A DNA stretch of 64,000 bases from contig NC_031479.1 of the NCBI RefSeq assembly GCF_000006565.2, positions 3,064,289 through 3,128,288 on the forward strand, read 5' to 3'. The notes under the pieces are model-generated. The model was given only the letters and a program-made list of their open reading frames with translations. It did no database searches and had not been told where the DNA came from. This DNA is from Toxoplasma gondii ME49. Taxonomy: Eukaryota > Apicomplexa > Conoidasida > Eucoccidiorida > Sarcocystidae. Made by a program: the position numbers and the translations under genes. This document shows, one piece after another, positions 12,501-24,597 of the stretch (position 1 is the first letter of the stretch; every line of letters begins with the position of its first letter).

Positions 12501-13613
12501 TCGCTTTCTGTGCGCGCCTGAGTGGTTCTTCTTAACGCTTTCTGTGGACTTGGTGTGTGACGTCGCACGTATCTTTTTCGTTTTGCATAACAGGGCATAA
12601 GCGAGCTGGTGGCCGAAGTCGACAGCGCTTGGGAAGAAGGCGACGATGTCCGAACTGCATGCTTTCTGAACGGCGACTGCATCTTAACCTACGGATACTC
12701 CCTCGCTGTGGAGAGGCTCCTCAAGGCCGTAAGAGCGTCTGACCCTCTTCACGCTTCGTCGCTTCCGCTCTCCCGTATTCGTCCTTCACTGTCTTCTGTT
12801 TCTTCTTGTCTCATCGCTGCGTTTGAGTCTCTCGAGGCACGGTGGCAGTTGTGCACCAGCCGCCCGATCTCCTCTTCGCCGCGCTGCATCCAGGGACCGC
12901 ATGCGGGTCCTTTGACCTCTGCAAGCGACGTAGTCGTGGACAACTTCCCACTCGTTTCTGCTGCATTCAACGCTTTTGTCGCCGAATTATCCTCTGTAGT
13001 CTCTCTTGCGTTTCCTATTCAAACCTATATATATATATATCTATGGATGTGTGTGGATGTATGGTTATATTGTGTTTACTTTGTGTATGTATGCATGTGT
13101 GTATGTACATGTGTCTGTATATCTGTTTCTACTCGTTTTTCCGTTTACGCGTGGAGGCATGCACATGTATCTATGTTTGCATATATTTATGCTTGGCTCC
13201 ATGTATACATGTATTATTTTGTAGTTGTATGTGTGCATATGCGTGCGTCGATTCGACTTGTTCAGTGTCTCTTTCGTTGTTGTTTTTTGTCTCTCCCAGA
13301 TTCACCGCAAGAACCAAGAAGGCGGCGAGCACGGTGCCAGCAGCCGGCGCACAAAGAAGAAGCGCGTCAGGTGTAATTTCCAAGTGATTGTTTTGGGAGG
13401 CGACCCAGAGCAAGGCGGAAAGAAGATGGCGCAATGCCTCGTTGCATGCGGAATAAAAACTGCATATGTCGCCGACGGCGCGCTCTTTGCAGTCATGAAC
13501 AAAGTCGATAAAGTGGTGTTGGGTATGTCAGAAAAGGAGCGAAAAACCCACAGTTCAGGAGACCACCGCTTTCCCCACACACAACGTCATTCATATATGC
13601 ATATATGCATATA

Positions 13614-13653
<40 letters not shown>

Positions 13654-15125
13654 ATATGTATATATATATATATATTGCATGCACGTATACGTGCGTCTGT
13701 GTATGCAGACAGGTGTGCAGCTCCACGTGAACATGTGTATGCGTATCTATACTTCTACATATGCATATGTGTGTTGATTTGTATACACGAATCTAGGTGG
13801 AAACGTAACTGACTAGCGAGACCAGAAACTCACGTCTAGTTTTAACAGGTGTAGATTTTTGAAACACATACACTCTTTCTGTGGCATCTGTTTGCAGGTA
13901 CTCGCGCTGTCCTCTCTTCGGGAAGTGCCGTGACTATCAGCGGTGCTCGATACGTGGCTGAGGCCGCCAAGGTGAGATGTTTGCATGCGCTTTCTCTGTT
14001 TGAGCTGCGTTTCCTCCAGTTGTTTTTCAACTCCCCCTTTCGTCTCTCGTGACCTTCCGTGGTATGGGCTCTTTTCGAATCGTAACTCGCAATCCAGCTC
14101 AAGGCGTTCCTGCAATTAATTCCACGAGCTGCCTTTCTCAGTAAACGCTCGCGTTGCACAGCGCGTCGCCGTCACGACGAAGAAACCAGCTACATATCTC
14201 GGACCTATCCAAATTCCTAAACATCATGTCTGTGGACGTGTGTGTCTGCATGCGTGCACAGCCGTTCAGGTGTAGAAAGAAACATGCATAGTTGGCCTCA
14301 CCCATTTATACCTACATTTATACATGTGTGCATACGTATCTTTCATCGACTTGTCCATAAATGTGCCTGAATATAAATATATATATATATGTATGTATCG
14401 GTAAACACATACATTGATCTGTCTGCTTTTATGTGTGAAACACCACGCATTAGCTTTCGTATGAGCACCATTCGATTTTCCTTTTCTTGTGGCACCCGTT
14501 TTAAGACGTTCAGCAAACCGGTGATCGTGGTCGCGCCTCTCTTCAAGTTGACACATCTTCCGGTGTATGATCACCACTCGCGAAACGAGCTTCTTCCTCC
14601 TGCGCTGGTAAGGGGTCCGGTTTGCAATCCATTGTTTGCTCTTGCAGAAACCTATACAGTTTGTTCACACATGCACATTCAAATGAGTGTGTCTCGAACT
14701 GCAGACGCTTGAACAGTGCATGCAGCGGACAGGCAGAAAGGAGACTCCTGAGGCTTGGCGCCGAGACAAAGGCGTTGATCTTCCCCTTTGAATTGTACAC
14801 TCGCGCTGTGGGTAACGTTTTCGATTTCCTGTTTTGTGCTTCTCTTCTATCTTGTGCGAAGTCTTCTAGATAAAAGTGGAAGATTTCCATACCCTGCGAC
14901 ACCAAGCTTATTCCGTCATGTTCTAGTCGGAGTGTGTGACTGCCGTCACTCGTGTTAACACTCGTGACCGTGCTCTCTGCTATGAGGGTGAACCTCATCT
15001 GAGAACAGACGGTCACATATCTGCGTCTTTACGCACATATTTACACAGAGCCATTGCACTGTGCATGCGCATATCTATCTATCTATCTATCTAGCTATCT
15101 ATCTATCTATCTCTCTATCTCTCTA

Positions 15126-15158
<33 letters not shown>

Positions 15159-16484
15159 ATATATGTTTAAGTGAATACTTATAGGCGCTCTCACAAAGGG
15201 ATACAGAGCGGTTTGTGGAGTTTCGTTTATATTCGTTTTTTTACCTTCTCTCGCTTTGCATGCGCTTGAAATGGCCCACCCCGTGGTCATGTGTTCCCCT
15301 CGGGGCCTCGGTTCATGCACGCTGCAGCCGTCAGGGAGCGCGTTTCTCAGTAACTGTCGAGTCCACTTGCATGCATGTATTGTTGTTTCCCGCAGCTGCT
15401 GCCGGAGAGTGCCGAGATGGAGAACGTCAGTGTACGGTGAGCAGAGAATTCAGAGGCAGACAATTAGGAGAGTTTGCATGCACGGGTTGGCGAAACGTGG
15501 CAAAGAAGCCAGACGCGAGTCGAATTCTCGCTCAGTGCGCTCTCGCACCTTGATTTGTTGAGCGTGCAGGCCGGCACTTAGGTTAAAAAACTCTATTTAG
15601 ACTTTCTGCAAGTGGCGCTGTTTACAGTAAACATCTGTTTTAATGTATTCTCTAGAAACACCGTAACAAGAACAGAGAAACGCACGGACACAGGTAGAGC
15701 AACATGCCAGTGCGTCACAATGATATCAGACTATACAGCTCAGTTTGGCGGTATTGTGGTCTCAATTTCGACGATTCTTTCCGCGTGGGAGAAACGATAG
15801 TTGAGCTCGAAACTCTTTTCCTAAGAGAAGATGTGGATCAGAGAAAATGCCGGACCTCTTTAGGGGTGCTCCGCTGATAGAATCATGTTCTTTTCTGTGA
15901 AAGCCACTGATGATGGAAACAGGGGGGATGCCTTAGGACGTTTAGTGGCTTGTCAGAGTCAAGAGCGAAAACAGAGAGGCAGGGGAGACGGCTGAGACGT
16001 CGAAGAGAGTCTTCTGCCTCCTTGGAATGCGAAACGCCGAACACCTTTCGTCCTCGTGTGTCTCGAATTCACGTACCTCGACAAACGACACGGGTGTAGA
16101 AACTGCAGATTTCCGAGTGTTAGAGCTCTGCCGACCCGACAGTTGTCCAAAGCGAAAGGAGTTTGGCGGGGGGGGGGCACGATGTATGCACAGCGCACAT
16201 TTCTCCGTGAAAGTAGATGAAAGTGTTCGTGTTTTCAGCGAGTTCATACATGGGCGTGGACCTTTCTTGTCTAGGCGCGAGGAGCCCGGAAACTTTTTTC
16301 GCAAGTCCCTGTTTTTCTGCTTGTGCGTCGTTCGTGCTTCAGCATCCCGCTCTACGACTACATCCCAGACAGACTGCTGACAGTCTTCATCACAGAAATT
16401 GGCCCCATCGATCCATCCTACTTGTACACTTTGTCGAAGCAGCGCTATCACATCGACGACTTGGACCTCTGTACTCTGGACTAA
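9506..16484 (+). CDS. EIF2B2: Translation initiation factor eIF2B subunit beta (9 exons, 724 aa)
   Basis: Exons: 9506-10339, 10723-10854, 11506-11997, 12594-12728, 13300-13522, 13898-13971, 14506-14607, 15396-15436, 16343-16484. Phases close throughout; the total is 2175 nt. eIF2B recycles eIF2-GDP to eIF2-GTP. Its alpha, beta and delta subunits form the regulatory core that senses phosphorylated eIF2 alpha. Homology starts near residue 253 (IEALILQL), continues with the helical N domain, and ends in the Rossmann-like half with ADGALFAVMNKVDKVVLGTR and VVAPLFKL, then YDYIPDRLLTVFITEIGPIDPSYLY near the C-terminus. Additions to the family: about 250 N-terminal residues (Ser/Ala/charged) and a 110-130 residue low-complexity insertion in exon 3, roughly 345-470, making it twice the usual length. 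Start 9506 is the first ATG in frame; 9515 is an alternative. The exon 7 acceptor (14505) has a weak tract and is the least certain junction. Confidence 0.95.
12315..12370 (+). repeat. (TA)n microsatellite in eIF2B beta intron 3
   Basis: An almost pure TA tract with two short interruptions, inside the intron 11998-12593. Confidence 0.9.
13592..13676 (+). repeat. (CATATATG)n and (TA)n microsatellite in eIF2B beta intron 5
   Basis: Three catatatg-type units run into a TA tract of more than 30 bp and a second shorter TA tract, inside the intron 13523-13897. Confidence 0.9.
15072..15165 (+). repeat. (TCTA)n / (TCTC)n / (TA)n compound microsatellite in eIF2B beta intron 7
   Basis: A run of TCTA tetranucleotides with a few TAGC and CTCT variants, ending in a pure TA tract, inside the intron 14608-15395. 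It is the only long tetranucleotide array in the window. Confidence 0.9.
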
Positions 16485-18461
16485 TGCAGAGCCTCTGCGC
16501 TCCGAGCGACAAGGGTTCTCCGACATCTAGAAGACATCTGCGCACCTACATATCATATATGTACGTATATATATGTGACCAGAAGAGTGCGCATACACAT
16601 ATACTGTATGCGTGTGTGCACAGATGTAAGTAGAAAAGTGTCCTTCCAGAACCGTGCGTGGGTTCGGAGGTACGGACCGCGATTCACAAAAACGAGGAAG
16701 TGCATGCAGGCGGGTGTGGCTCTGTGAAACGCAATGCAACTAAGAATGAGGGTTTGTGGAGAAGTGTGAGTAGGGAGGCGGTGTTTGTGTACCGGGTGAG
16801 AAACGGAGGAAGCGCATTTGTGTTGATCAATTGGCATTTCTGTATGGAGTAAATTGTGGATCACAGTGTCGCGGCCCTTCTGCACACAGCAACAGGCTTG
16901 CAGGCGCATATGTGCGTCTCACGCATGTTTGAATTTTTGGAAATTGCCGCCCAAATGCAGACCTCCTCTGAAGGCAGCACATGCCCCCACGCACACTTCA
17001 GGAAAGTCGTGTTTCTCAGGTGTTGTTCCCACGCGGAAAACCTCGAACATACAGCCCCCCCTTGTACACACAGAGACTCGTTAGGAGGAACACAAGTTGG
17101 TTGGCGTTCCTTTTTTAAAGCGTTCACCAATGATACTCGGATCTCTGCTACCGCCTTGTTGGGACACGACGACTGCCGAATTCCCCCTTAACTTCGCGCC
17201 AGAACAGATGCATAACCTAGGGAACTCACAAAAACGACGGGAGCTTCTGGAAGATGAAGAGGGGAGCAGAAGCAGCGAGTGCATCAAACAGGCTGCACAC
17301 TTTTGTCAACAAGACACGGAGGCAGGGTTTAGAGGGGCGCGAAAGAAACTTCTGATTTGCAGAAGCCTGCTAGTGATTGCTGTTCGTCGGGTGTATGTAC
17401 ACCAGGAGAGCGGATCGGCACGCCTCGAAGCACTCTGAGGATTCGAATGGCCGGACGGCGTTTTAGGGGTTCCCTTTTTGACTTTTGCTTTCTTCAGTGT
17501 TCCGTCCTTTTGATCGAACACGTCCACTCGAGAATCGTACGTGTGCCGGGGAAGTTCGTTCCCTCACATTCTGCACTAAATTAGTAGGCGCCGGCAGCCG
17601 TCAGTGTAGCACAGCTTCGCCGTCTGTGCATCTGCCACGGATACAGACATTTCCACGAGTCTCTCTTCAGGGAGTAGAAGACTCTTTCAGCCCGCGTGCG
17701 ACGCTGCGCGGGTGTGTCTCTGTGGCTCTCCAGGTCTTTCATTTCAACTCCACCGACGATGCGCGCATGCAAAGACAACCCTTTCGCTTTCGCGGTGTTT
17801 CCCTTTGCAATCCGAAACAACTGCGCCTCTCTCAGCCTTCTCTTTTGATGCTCTGCTTTAGTGTGACGATAGACAGAGGCTTTGCCTCAAGTCGAGTTCG
17901 AACACGAAAGAGGGGTCACGCCCTCGAACGCGCTTCTGAGGGACTTGGATTTTTCGATTCTGCATGCGCCTGCACATTTTTCGCGACACACACGCAAGAC
18001 GTTGTGCGGCGGGGGTCTTTTGCCAGTTGCCTCTCAAAATCGCAGGTCAGAAGCGTCGTCTTTCATTCTTCTGTGCTCGTCCTGTAGATCAGTCTTTCCC
18101 CGGGACGCAAATCGTCCTCTGATAGAGACGAGTTTGGGTGTCCTTCTCGAGTTTTTTCGCCGCTGCCCAACACCAGTGCATTGTTCCTGGGACTACCAGG
18201 CTGATGTGTTTCTCGTTCCGTTTTGGAAGACCTTCGCTGCCGAAAGAACAGAAGTTCGCTTTGCCCACAAGAGCTCCTTGAACCTCTCCTCGCCTGCGCA
18301 CACACGTCCCTCTGCGCCTCTCCTCGCTGTGCGGAATGTGAATCGTGAAGCATTCTCTGCTCGGCGCGCCTCTCTGTTGTTCGGCAGTCCTTCCGTGTAT
18401 GTACCCGTTTTGTGCGGCACAGTCTCAGGCAAAAACAGGGATCCATTTTAAGAAAAAGCGC
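16485..18461. other. Intergenic region after eIF2B beta; no gene seen
   Basis: It holds the eIF2B beta 3' UTR, a short TA tract near 16553-16575 and, from about 17450, a pyrimidine-rich plus strand typical of a leader for the next gene. Two overlapping open frames (17485-18087 and 17882-18451) have no family resemblance and lack a consistent coding signal. I treat them as chance frames in the leader. Confidence 0.5.
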
Positions 18462-19400
18462 ATGTCTCGGACACCCACCATGAGGGCTCCCGCCGCACTT
18501 CGGTTCCCGTCTTCGGGGGCACCTTCCTCTTTCTCGCAGATCTCCAACAACGAAAAGATGACGCTGCTCGCGTCGATCTTCAGGGCGAATCGATCAAAGA
18601 AGCCGGATGCGTCCTTCCTCGCGTCTCCGATCGCCGCCAGGCAGCTTCGCCTCGGTGCTCGCTGGGTGGGTCAGGGGACTCTCGCGCATGCAAATTCCGT
18701 CGTCGCTCCTCTCCCGCGTTCAGCTCCTGTCTCCGTCGGCGCTTTGCCCTCTTTCCTCTCGTCTCGCAACTTGGCTGGCTTGTCGTTCTTTGCCTCCAAG
18801 AAGACAGAAGCAATCCAAGGTGAGAAGACGGTGGAGCCGGCGCGCCTTGCCGACCCTCCCGCAGGCGCAGGCGCCTCTGCTGCGGCAGAGGCGCCGGCCT
18901 CCCCGTCTCCGGCGTCGTCTTCAGCAGAGGAGAAGCCTGCGAAAGGCTTCTTATCGTTGTTTTCCCCAAAAAATGACAAGCCTCGGGGCGCCTCTGTGGA
19001 GAGTCCTGCTGCTGAAAACGCGAGGAAAATCAGAGAACAAGGCAGTCAAGTCGAGAGCGAGAAGCCGCACCAAGAGCCCCAGCAGAAGAGGCGCTTCTTC
19101 TTCGGGCGCTGCAAGACCGCCGAGAGCCGCGACTGCGCAGGCTCCGGTGTCTGCGCTCCCAAGAAGAAGGCGAAAATTCCCCTCGCCTCGCGACTCTGCA
19201 GCTTCCTCTCCGGATTCCTCATCGCCAGTGGCTGTGCTTTCTACATCATCTACTACCAACTCGACGAAGCGACAGTTCACCTCCACATCCTCGCAAAGGA
19301 CGCCGCCTACCGCATGGCTTCCGTCGAGAAGAAGCTGCATGCACTTGAAAAGCAGATCGGCCAGAAAGAGCTCGGCAACGTCGAGGACGCAGCTCGATGA
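18462..19400 (+). CDS. Predicted mitochondrial single-TM protein with C-terminal coiled coil (312 aa)
   Basis: One uninterrupted exon. The first ~110 residues are rich in Arg, Ser, Ala and Leu and almost free of acidic residues, as in mitochondrial presequences. A low-complexity Ala/Pro/Ser and Lys region follows (about 115-240). Next is one membrane segment at 244-266 (LCSFLSGFLIASGCAFYIIY), then a 40-residue amphipathic helix with heptad spacing (268-305) to the C-terminus. Membrane anchor plus short coiled coil recalls inner-membrane assembly factors and accessory subunits, but I do not recognise a family. Starts are possible at 18462 and at 18480, which has the better ATG context; an upstream in-frame ATG at 18399 would add 21 residues and hide the presequence. 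It is convergent with the coiled-coil gene downstream. Confidence 0.75.
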   Translation: MSRTPTMRAPAALRFPSSGAPSSFSQISNNEKMTLLASIFRANRSKKPDASFLASPIAARQLRLGARWVGQGTLAHANSVVAPLPRSAPVSVGALPSFLSSRNLAGLSFFASKKTEAIQGEKTVEPARLADPPAGAGASAAAEAPASPSPASSSAEEKPAKGFLSLFSPKNDKPRGASVESPAAENARKIREQGSQVESEKPHQEPQQKRRFFFGRCKTAESRDCAGSGVCAPKKKAKIPLASRLCSFLSGFLIASGCAFYIIYYQLDEATVHLHILAKDAAYRMASVEKKLHALEKQIGQKELGNVEDAAR

Positions 19401-20325
19401 GCGCGCAGAGCCACCAGCGTGGAAAGAGAGTGAGGGACGGACTCCTGCATGCACATCCTTCAGTAAGCCGCTTGCTGGACAGAAATCGCGAAAAACGAGG
19501 AAGCTTCTCTCCAGGACTCTAGAGAGTGAAGGAGAACACGGACGAAGAAAAAGAAGCTGGCCGGGACTCCGCGAACAAGTGAGACCTTCTCCAGGAAGGT
19601 GGTAACTAAAAAGAAAGTAAACGTTCGATGCTTCGATAAGGAAAAAGAGAAGAGAGGTGGAGAGCGGGAAGAGAAATTGCGGGAGGCGGCCAAACAGAAA
19701 GGCCGTATGCGTCTAGAACCCCAAATTTCATAGACCTCGCAAACAGGAATGAACGAGAGCGTCTTTGTTGTTGCATTTGATAGTTTTGACGAAGAAAGCT
19801 CGAACTGGCAGGATCCGTCGATGCAGCAAGGACAGTGTGAGATCGTGAACCATCTTTTCGTGTTTTCGGCGAAGTCCCAGGATCTGCTGAGCGCTTCGCT
19901 TCTTGTGGCCTCGACCTCTTCGGCCTTTTGTTTTCAACTCCACCAGTAAAAAAGTTCCCTTCTCGAATTTCCTGTTGATCGTTCGAAACTCACGTGACAA
20001 TGCTGGATCCTAATGCTCTTTCCCTTATCGGATGCGTGCAGTTATATATATATATATATCATACAAGTATAAGTATATAAACAAATAACTGTATAAATAT
20101 ATGCATGTCTCTCGCATTGTAGAGTTGAATATATACACGATATGTCGAACGCGAAACAGTTGCCGATATGCGCGGCTGTCTGTACCCCGACTCCAGCCGC
20201 CGTTCGCCCGAGTTCCTCGAGGCTCCCCCGTCTTTTCTCGAACTTCAAGAAGTCGTTTCATATTTTCGGGAGCAGTTCATCCTTGTTGGACATTCACAGA
20301 AACTTAGAAACACACACTTGCACAT

Positions 20326-20327
<2 letters not shown>

Positions 20328-20362
<35 letters not shown>
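20328..20362 (+). repeat. (TA)n microsatellite, intergenic
   Basis: An uninterrupted TA tract of about 35 bp in the spacer between convergent genes. Confidence 0.9.
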
Positions 20363-20366
<4 letters not shown>

Positions 20367-21914
20367 CATTTATGTAGCTTTCTACGTATAGGTATATGTA
20401 CGTATATATAAAGAAATCACAGATGCATATAAATGCATATATATGCCAAAAAAAATATACTGCGCCCACATTCCCATATATATATATATATATGCATGTC
20501 GACTTGGACCTGAGCCGAGTGAACGCTGGCGTCACCAGGCTGTACTTGCGATACTGGATGAATTTCTCTTTTTTTCCATTTCCGCATAACCGCTGCAAGA
20601 AAAAGAGGCGCCACACCCAAGAGAGATGCTTGCTGCAGTCACGACACCCTTGCATCTTCTTGACATCCGCGCCAAGACGTTTTCAATGGGGAACCATGGA
20701 GTGTAGGAACTCCACCTTCTCTTTCGTTGCGTCCAAAGCCTCGAAAAACGCGGTTGTCATTCTGTTGGTATATATCTAAATATAATTATACGCACTTATA
20801 CTTTTTCACATATATGCAGTCATATATATATATATATATATATAGTGTATCGTACAGAGACTCAGATACTTCACTTTGCACATCCACCTGTCTGGATGCG
20901 TTTTAGACAGTTCGCTGGACGGGCGCACCTCTCGTTCTCTACGCGTCTGTTTCTCTCTCTATTTGTAAGTTATCTATCTATGTGTTTAACTTAGAGGCAT
21001 GTGCCTTCCTCCCTCCCTGTGATCGTGTTTTTGTCTCCTCATCAACATCCTCTGTTTTCCAACACAGAGAGCGCTCCGAACGCACGACTGAAGAAGGGTG
21101 TCTTCTGGCCAGTGTCTGTCCAGCTTGCCGAGACTCTCTTTTGGGTGCGCGTCAGGAGCAGGGCGAGGGAGCCAAACGCATTTAATAAAAATGAATCACC
21201 TCGACAACGAGCCAGCGAAAAAACCAGAGGAGCGAAGACCTGGAAATAGTCCCAAGAAGCCAGGCGAGAAAAAGGCGCCCACGCCCTCTCCTGCCTGCAC
21301 GTCGTTCTTCGGCAGCTCTAAATTCACACACATGTACATACACAGGCATACGCTTATCTCTCGATGCATGTACTACGTGTCCATTCAAATACATATATAT
21401 ATATATATATATATAGACATATTATATATATATATATTTATATTACAAATATATTTATATATATTTACATATATTTATATGTATTATATATCAGTGTGTT
21501 TGTTCGTGCAGTGCCCAGACTTTTGGCAGTGCATCTCGGTTGCGTGCGTTCATACAGCAGGGGTCTGGGAGGTTTCTTGGCGGCTGAGTCTGGTACCGAG
21601 GCGCGTCCGGGCGCGGTGCATCCCGAGTCACTCTTCTCTGCAACATGCGTGACGGCGTCTGTCGCTTTTGCAAAGGAAAAAGCTCCGACGTTCAGATGAG
21701 GCGCTCGGCAGCCTCTGACTTGCCGAAACAGTGTTTACGCCCACACCGAAAAAAAGCTCAGACGGCACTGACACTCGAGTGTCTCCGCTCCGAGGCCAGC
21801 CACGGAAATCGTTTGACGTTGGACGACTCAAAAACCTCGGAAAAGACGCTGCCGCGCCCTTCGAAAGCTCTGCTGATCGCGTCCCCTGCAGGTGCGAGAG
21901 TCTTTCTCTTGTGC

Positions 21915-21970
21915 GCCTCTCTCTCTCTCTCCCTCATTCTCTCTCTCTCTCATTCTCTCTCATTCTCTTT
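21915..21970 (+). repeat. CT-rich microsatellite, intergenic
   Basis: Repeated CTCTCTCT blocks separated by CCTCATT or CATT, in the 3' spacer of the coiled-coil gene. Confidence 0.8.
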
Positions 21971-22304
21971 GTCCACCACCGACATATCGATGTCACCCAT
22001 ACACATGTGGATACCTAGTTTATATACAAGCACGCACTTTATATAGGACTCTATAAACTCGTGTATTTAAGTATATAAGCGTCTCTGTGTTTGTGTGTCG
22101 ACTCCACACATCGACGCATGTGCATGAGATGTGCCTGACTCCGAAGGCCGGACAGGGAGGGGCATGCTTTCTCGCCTTCGTCCCGAGTCGCACTGCGTCA
22201 CCGTTCGTTGTTTCTCTGCGACGCGTCCGAAGACGAAGCGCAGAGTTCTCGCGCAGAAGGAACCTTCTCCGTTGTTTGCCCCAGTCCGGAATCTCTCTGC
22301 CCTT

Positions 22305-23672
22305 CTACGCCTTGTGTTTCTTGTAGTCTCCGGCGAAGGCGAATGGACGGGCGGGTGTCTCCTGAGGTCCCCTTTTGTCTTTGAAGCTGGACTGCGCGCT
22401 GGCCGCAGCCGCGCCTGCTGGTGTGAACTTCTTGTGCCTTCTTTTGCCGTGGCGGCGCTTGCAGCACGGGCAGACGCACGCGAAGAAGCGGCAGAGGACA
22501 GTTCGGAAGGCAAGGAGCGCGAGGACGTAGGTGACGATGACGAGGAAGAGAAGAAGCGCGAGGCGGTCTCCAAGTCCTGGCGGGATGAGAGCCTCGACGT
22601 CAGGGTGCGAAGCGAACAGCGGGGCCAGCGCAGCGTCCACGCGGCCGTTGACACTCGGCAGAAGGTCGTCGGAAAGCGAGGTGACCATCTGAACACCCTT
22701 GCCTGCCGCAGAAGCGGCTACAGGATACACTGTTGTCTCCAGAAACAGCTTCGCCTTCTCCAGAGTCGGTGCGACGGGTGCAAGCAGTTTCGCGTTGAGG
22801 ACCTCGAGGTACGGCGCAGCGAGAGTCTCGACTTCCAGTTTGACTGTTCCCAGCTTCTCAGACACCTCGCGCGGAATGCATGCAACCACATGCTCTCCAA
22901 TCGCCATGTACAGTCGCCCGATCGACAAGAGCGTTCCGCGCATCTCTTCAATTGTGAAAATGTGATCCGAGCTCTTCCTCTCCTCGCCGACCTTCTCCGA
23001 CGCATGCTTCAGGTCTCTCTCCAGTGCGCGAACTCGAGCCGCCAGATCTGCTGCTTCCTTCTCCTTCTCTCCAAGGAGCTTCACTTTCTCGCCGAGCTCC
23101 TGCGCCTTCTGACTGAGGCCGTTCTTCAGCGCAGCGACTTCGCGTTCGAGTTTTTCGCTCGTTGCCTCAGAGGCGGCGGCCTGCTTGTGCTCCAGTTCCC
23201 TCAGTTTCTTCTCGACATCGGATTTCGCGCTTTGCGATGCGTTGTACATCGTCCGCAGGTTTTCTGCCTGCTGCTGGCATGCGTCCACTTCCTTTTGCTT
23301 GCGCTGCGTCGCCTCGGTGCATGCACGCACAGACGTTTCGTGAACCTCTCTGAACTTCTTCAACTCCGCCTCGGCGTTCTCCGCTCTCTGCTCGGCATAC
23401 TTGAGAAGTCGCGCCTCCTTGCTCTCGCCTTTCTCGGTCTCGGGGACGGTCGTCTTCGCAGAGTTCTCCGCTTGCCGCTGCTCGACTGGTTTTCCGGCGT
23501 CCGCGCGCGTCGGCGTCTCGGCTGCCGCAGCGAAGAGGCACAGCGAGTCGCCAGAGCGGCGCGACTCAGCGAGAGGCGAGACTGTCGAGGGAGCAAAGAA
23601 GTCCGCCGCGAGACACAACAAGAGCGCAGTGGAGAGGAAGAGGGGGGGGAGCCGGGGAACCGAGGCCGCCAT
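22305..23672 (-). CDS. Type I membrane protein with long luminal coiled coil (455 aa)
   Basis: A single exon. The frame is open further upstream, but that extension has no ATG; 23672 is the first ATG (context gaaATGG) and starts a signal peptide (1-23). After an acidic linker comes a long Lys/Glu/Ala-rich coiled coil at about 86-233, then a helical region (235-365). A strong membrane segment follows at 369-393, then a Cys cluster CVCPCC (399-404), likely palmitoylated, then a very basic tail ending YKKHKA. Topology is therefore N-terminal domain in the lumen or outside, short basic tail in the cytosol. The end resembles but does not match a canonical dilysine ER retrieval signal. I do not recognise the family. 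A secretory-pathway or plastid-membrane role is possible; no ligand-binding domain is visible. It lies head to head with SRP54 across 4.5 kb. Confidence 0.85.
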   Translation of the reverse strand: MAASVPRLPPLFLSTALLLCLAADFFAPSTVSPLAESRRSGDSLCLFAAAAETPTRADAGKPVEQRQAENSAKTTVPETEKGESKEARLLKYAEQRAENAEAELKKFREVHETSVRACTEATQRKQKEVDACQQQAENLRTMYNASQSAKSDVEKKLRELEHKQAAASEATSEKLEREVAALKNGLSQKAQELGEKVKLLGEKEKEAADLAARVRALERDLKHASEKVGEERKSSDHIFTIEEMRGTLLSIGRLYMAIGEHVVACIPREVSEKLGTVKLEVETLAAPYLEVLNAKLLAPVAPTLEKAKLFLETTVYPVAASAAGKGVQMVTSLSDDLLPSVNGRVDAALAPLFASHPDVEALIPPGLGDRLALLLFLVIVTYVLALLAFRTVLCRFFACVCPCCKRRHGKRRHKKFTPAGAAAASAQSSFKDKRGPQETPARPFAFAGDYKKHKA

Positions 23673-23903
23673 TTCTGGAGAGCGCAGGCAGACACTTTGG
23701 GGGAACAGGTGACAGAATTTACAAGAGGAAGAGGCCAGAAGAACGAAGAAGGCGAAGAAGGACGAGAGCAGAAAAGGCTCTTTACGCGCCGAGACAGAAG
23801 GTCGAGATGCGAAGGGCAAACCAGCAGGCGGCGAGAGGTTCCGGCGCGCAGAGAGTCGCTTTGAGAGGGTGGAAAATCGGACGTTGCTTGTGTCTGACGA
23901 AGA

Positions 23904-23911
23904 TGCATGCA
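23904..23911. promoter_or_regulatory. TGCATGCA palindrome upstream of the coiled-coil gene
   Basis: It lies 232 bp upstream of the start codon, a plausible promoter distance. The octamer matches a known ApiAP2 binding motif; function here is inferred only. Confidence 0.25.
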
Positions 23912-24597
23912 CGTCACTTTTTTCGCCTTCAGAGCGACTCAGGAGCAAGACTTGTTCCGCCGCAGCTCTGCCGTGTCGCGCTGTGCGGGTCGTCGTCTGT
24001 TTGCTCTGCTAGAGAAACGCAGAAAAGCAGGAGTGCATCCGGAGAGAACTTCCGCGAAATCCGAGATACAAGCGACTTCGCCTGAAGAAACACAGCAGAG
24101 AACGAGACTGCAACACTCTGTCCGTCTTTTCAGGGAAACGGGCAGAAGACAGACGAAAAACGGCCACCGGAGCGTGAGAGACAGATATGGAGAATCCTCT
24201 AGAGACACACACACACACTCACACCGGCTGGAGAGCAACCTTCCGGGAGGAAAGAGAAACACAAAGAAGAAAAGAGAATCAAGCACGCAGCGAACAGCAA
24301 ATCCACTTTTGGGCCGCGATAGAAAACCAGGTTTTCTCACGGAAAAAAAGGGTGCACTCTCGCCTCGCGGCAACACACCAGAGGCCGGTCAGTCCTCCCC
24401 CCGCGCCCCCGACGCCACCAGCGTCTCTCTCGAATTGCCGCGTTCTTCTCTCACTACCAGAAAAAGGTTTTTCTTTCGAATTTCTGAAAGAAAACAGGAA
24501 ACGCGAAGGCCAAGCAATGCATTTCTCTCCAAGAAAGAAGACAAATAGACAAGTGCAACACACATATGTGCAGACAGAGACAGCCGCCCGACTTCCC

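Larger units (their letters stand above)
19401..22304. other. Convergent spacer between two 3' ends, microsatellite-rich
   Basis: Both neighbouring genes end into this 2.9-kb region, so it should hold two 3' UTRs. It contains TA tracts near 20041-20060, 20328-20362, 20478-20495, 20822-20845 and 21393-21490, and a CT-rich tract at about 21915-21970. No open frame here has an ATG, length and family signal that I would support. Confidence 0.55.

Noticed and set aside
17485..18451. Two overlapping 190-200 codon plus-strand frames before the mitochondrial protein gene
   Set aside because: Pyrimidine-rich leader sequence keeps frames open and encodes mainly Ser, Phe, Leu and Arg; no family signal.
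22131..23864. 577-codon plus-strand open frame opposite the coiled-coil gene
   Set aside because: It is the antisense of a gene with signal peptide, coiled coil and TM; the plus-strand translation is Arg/Cys/Leu-rich with no structure.
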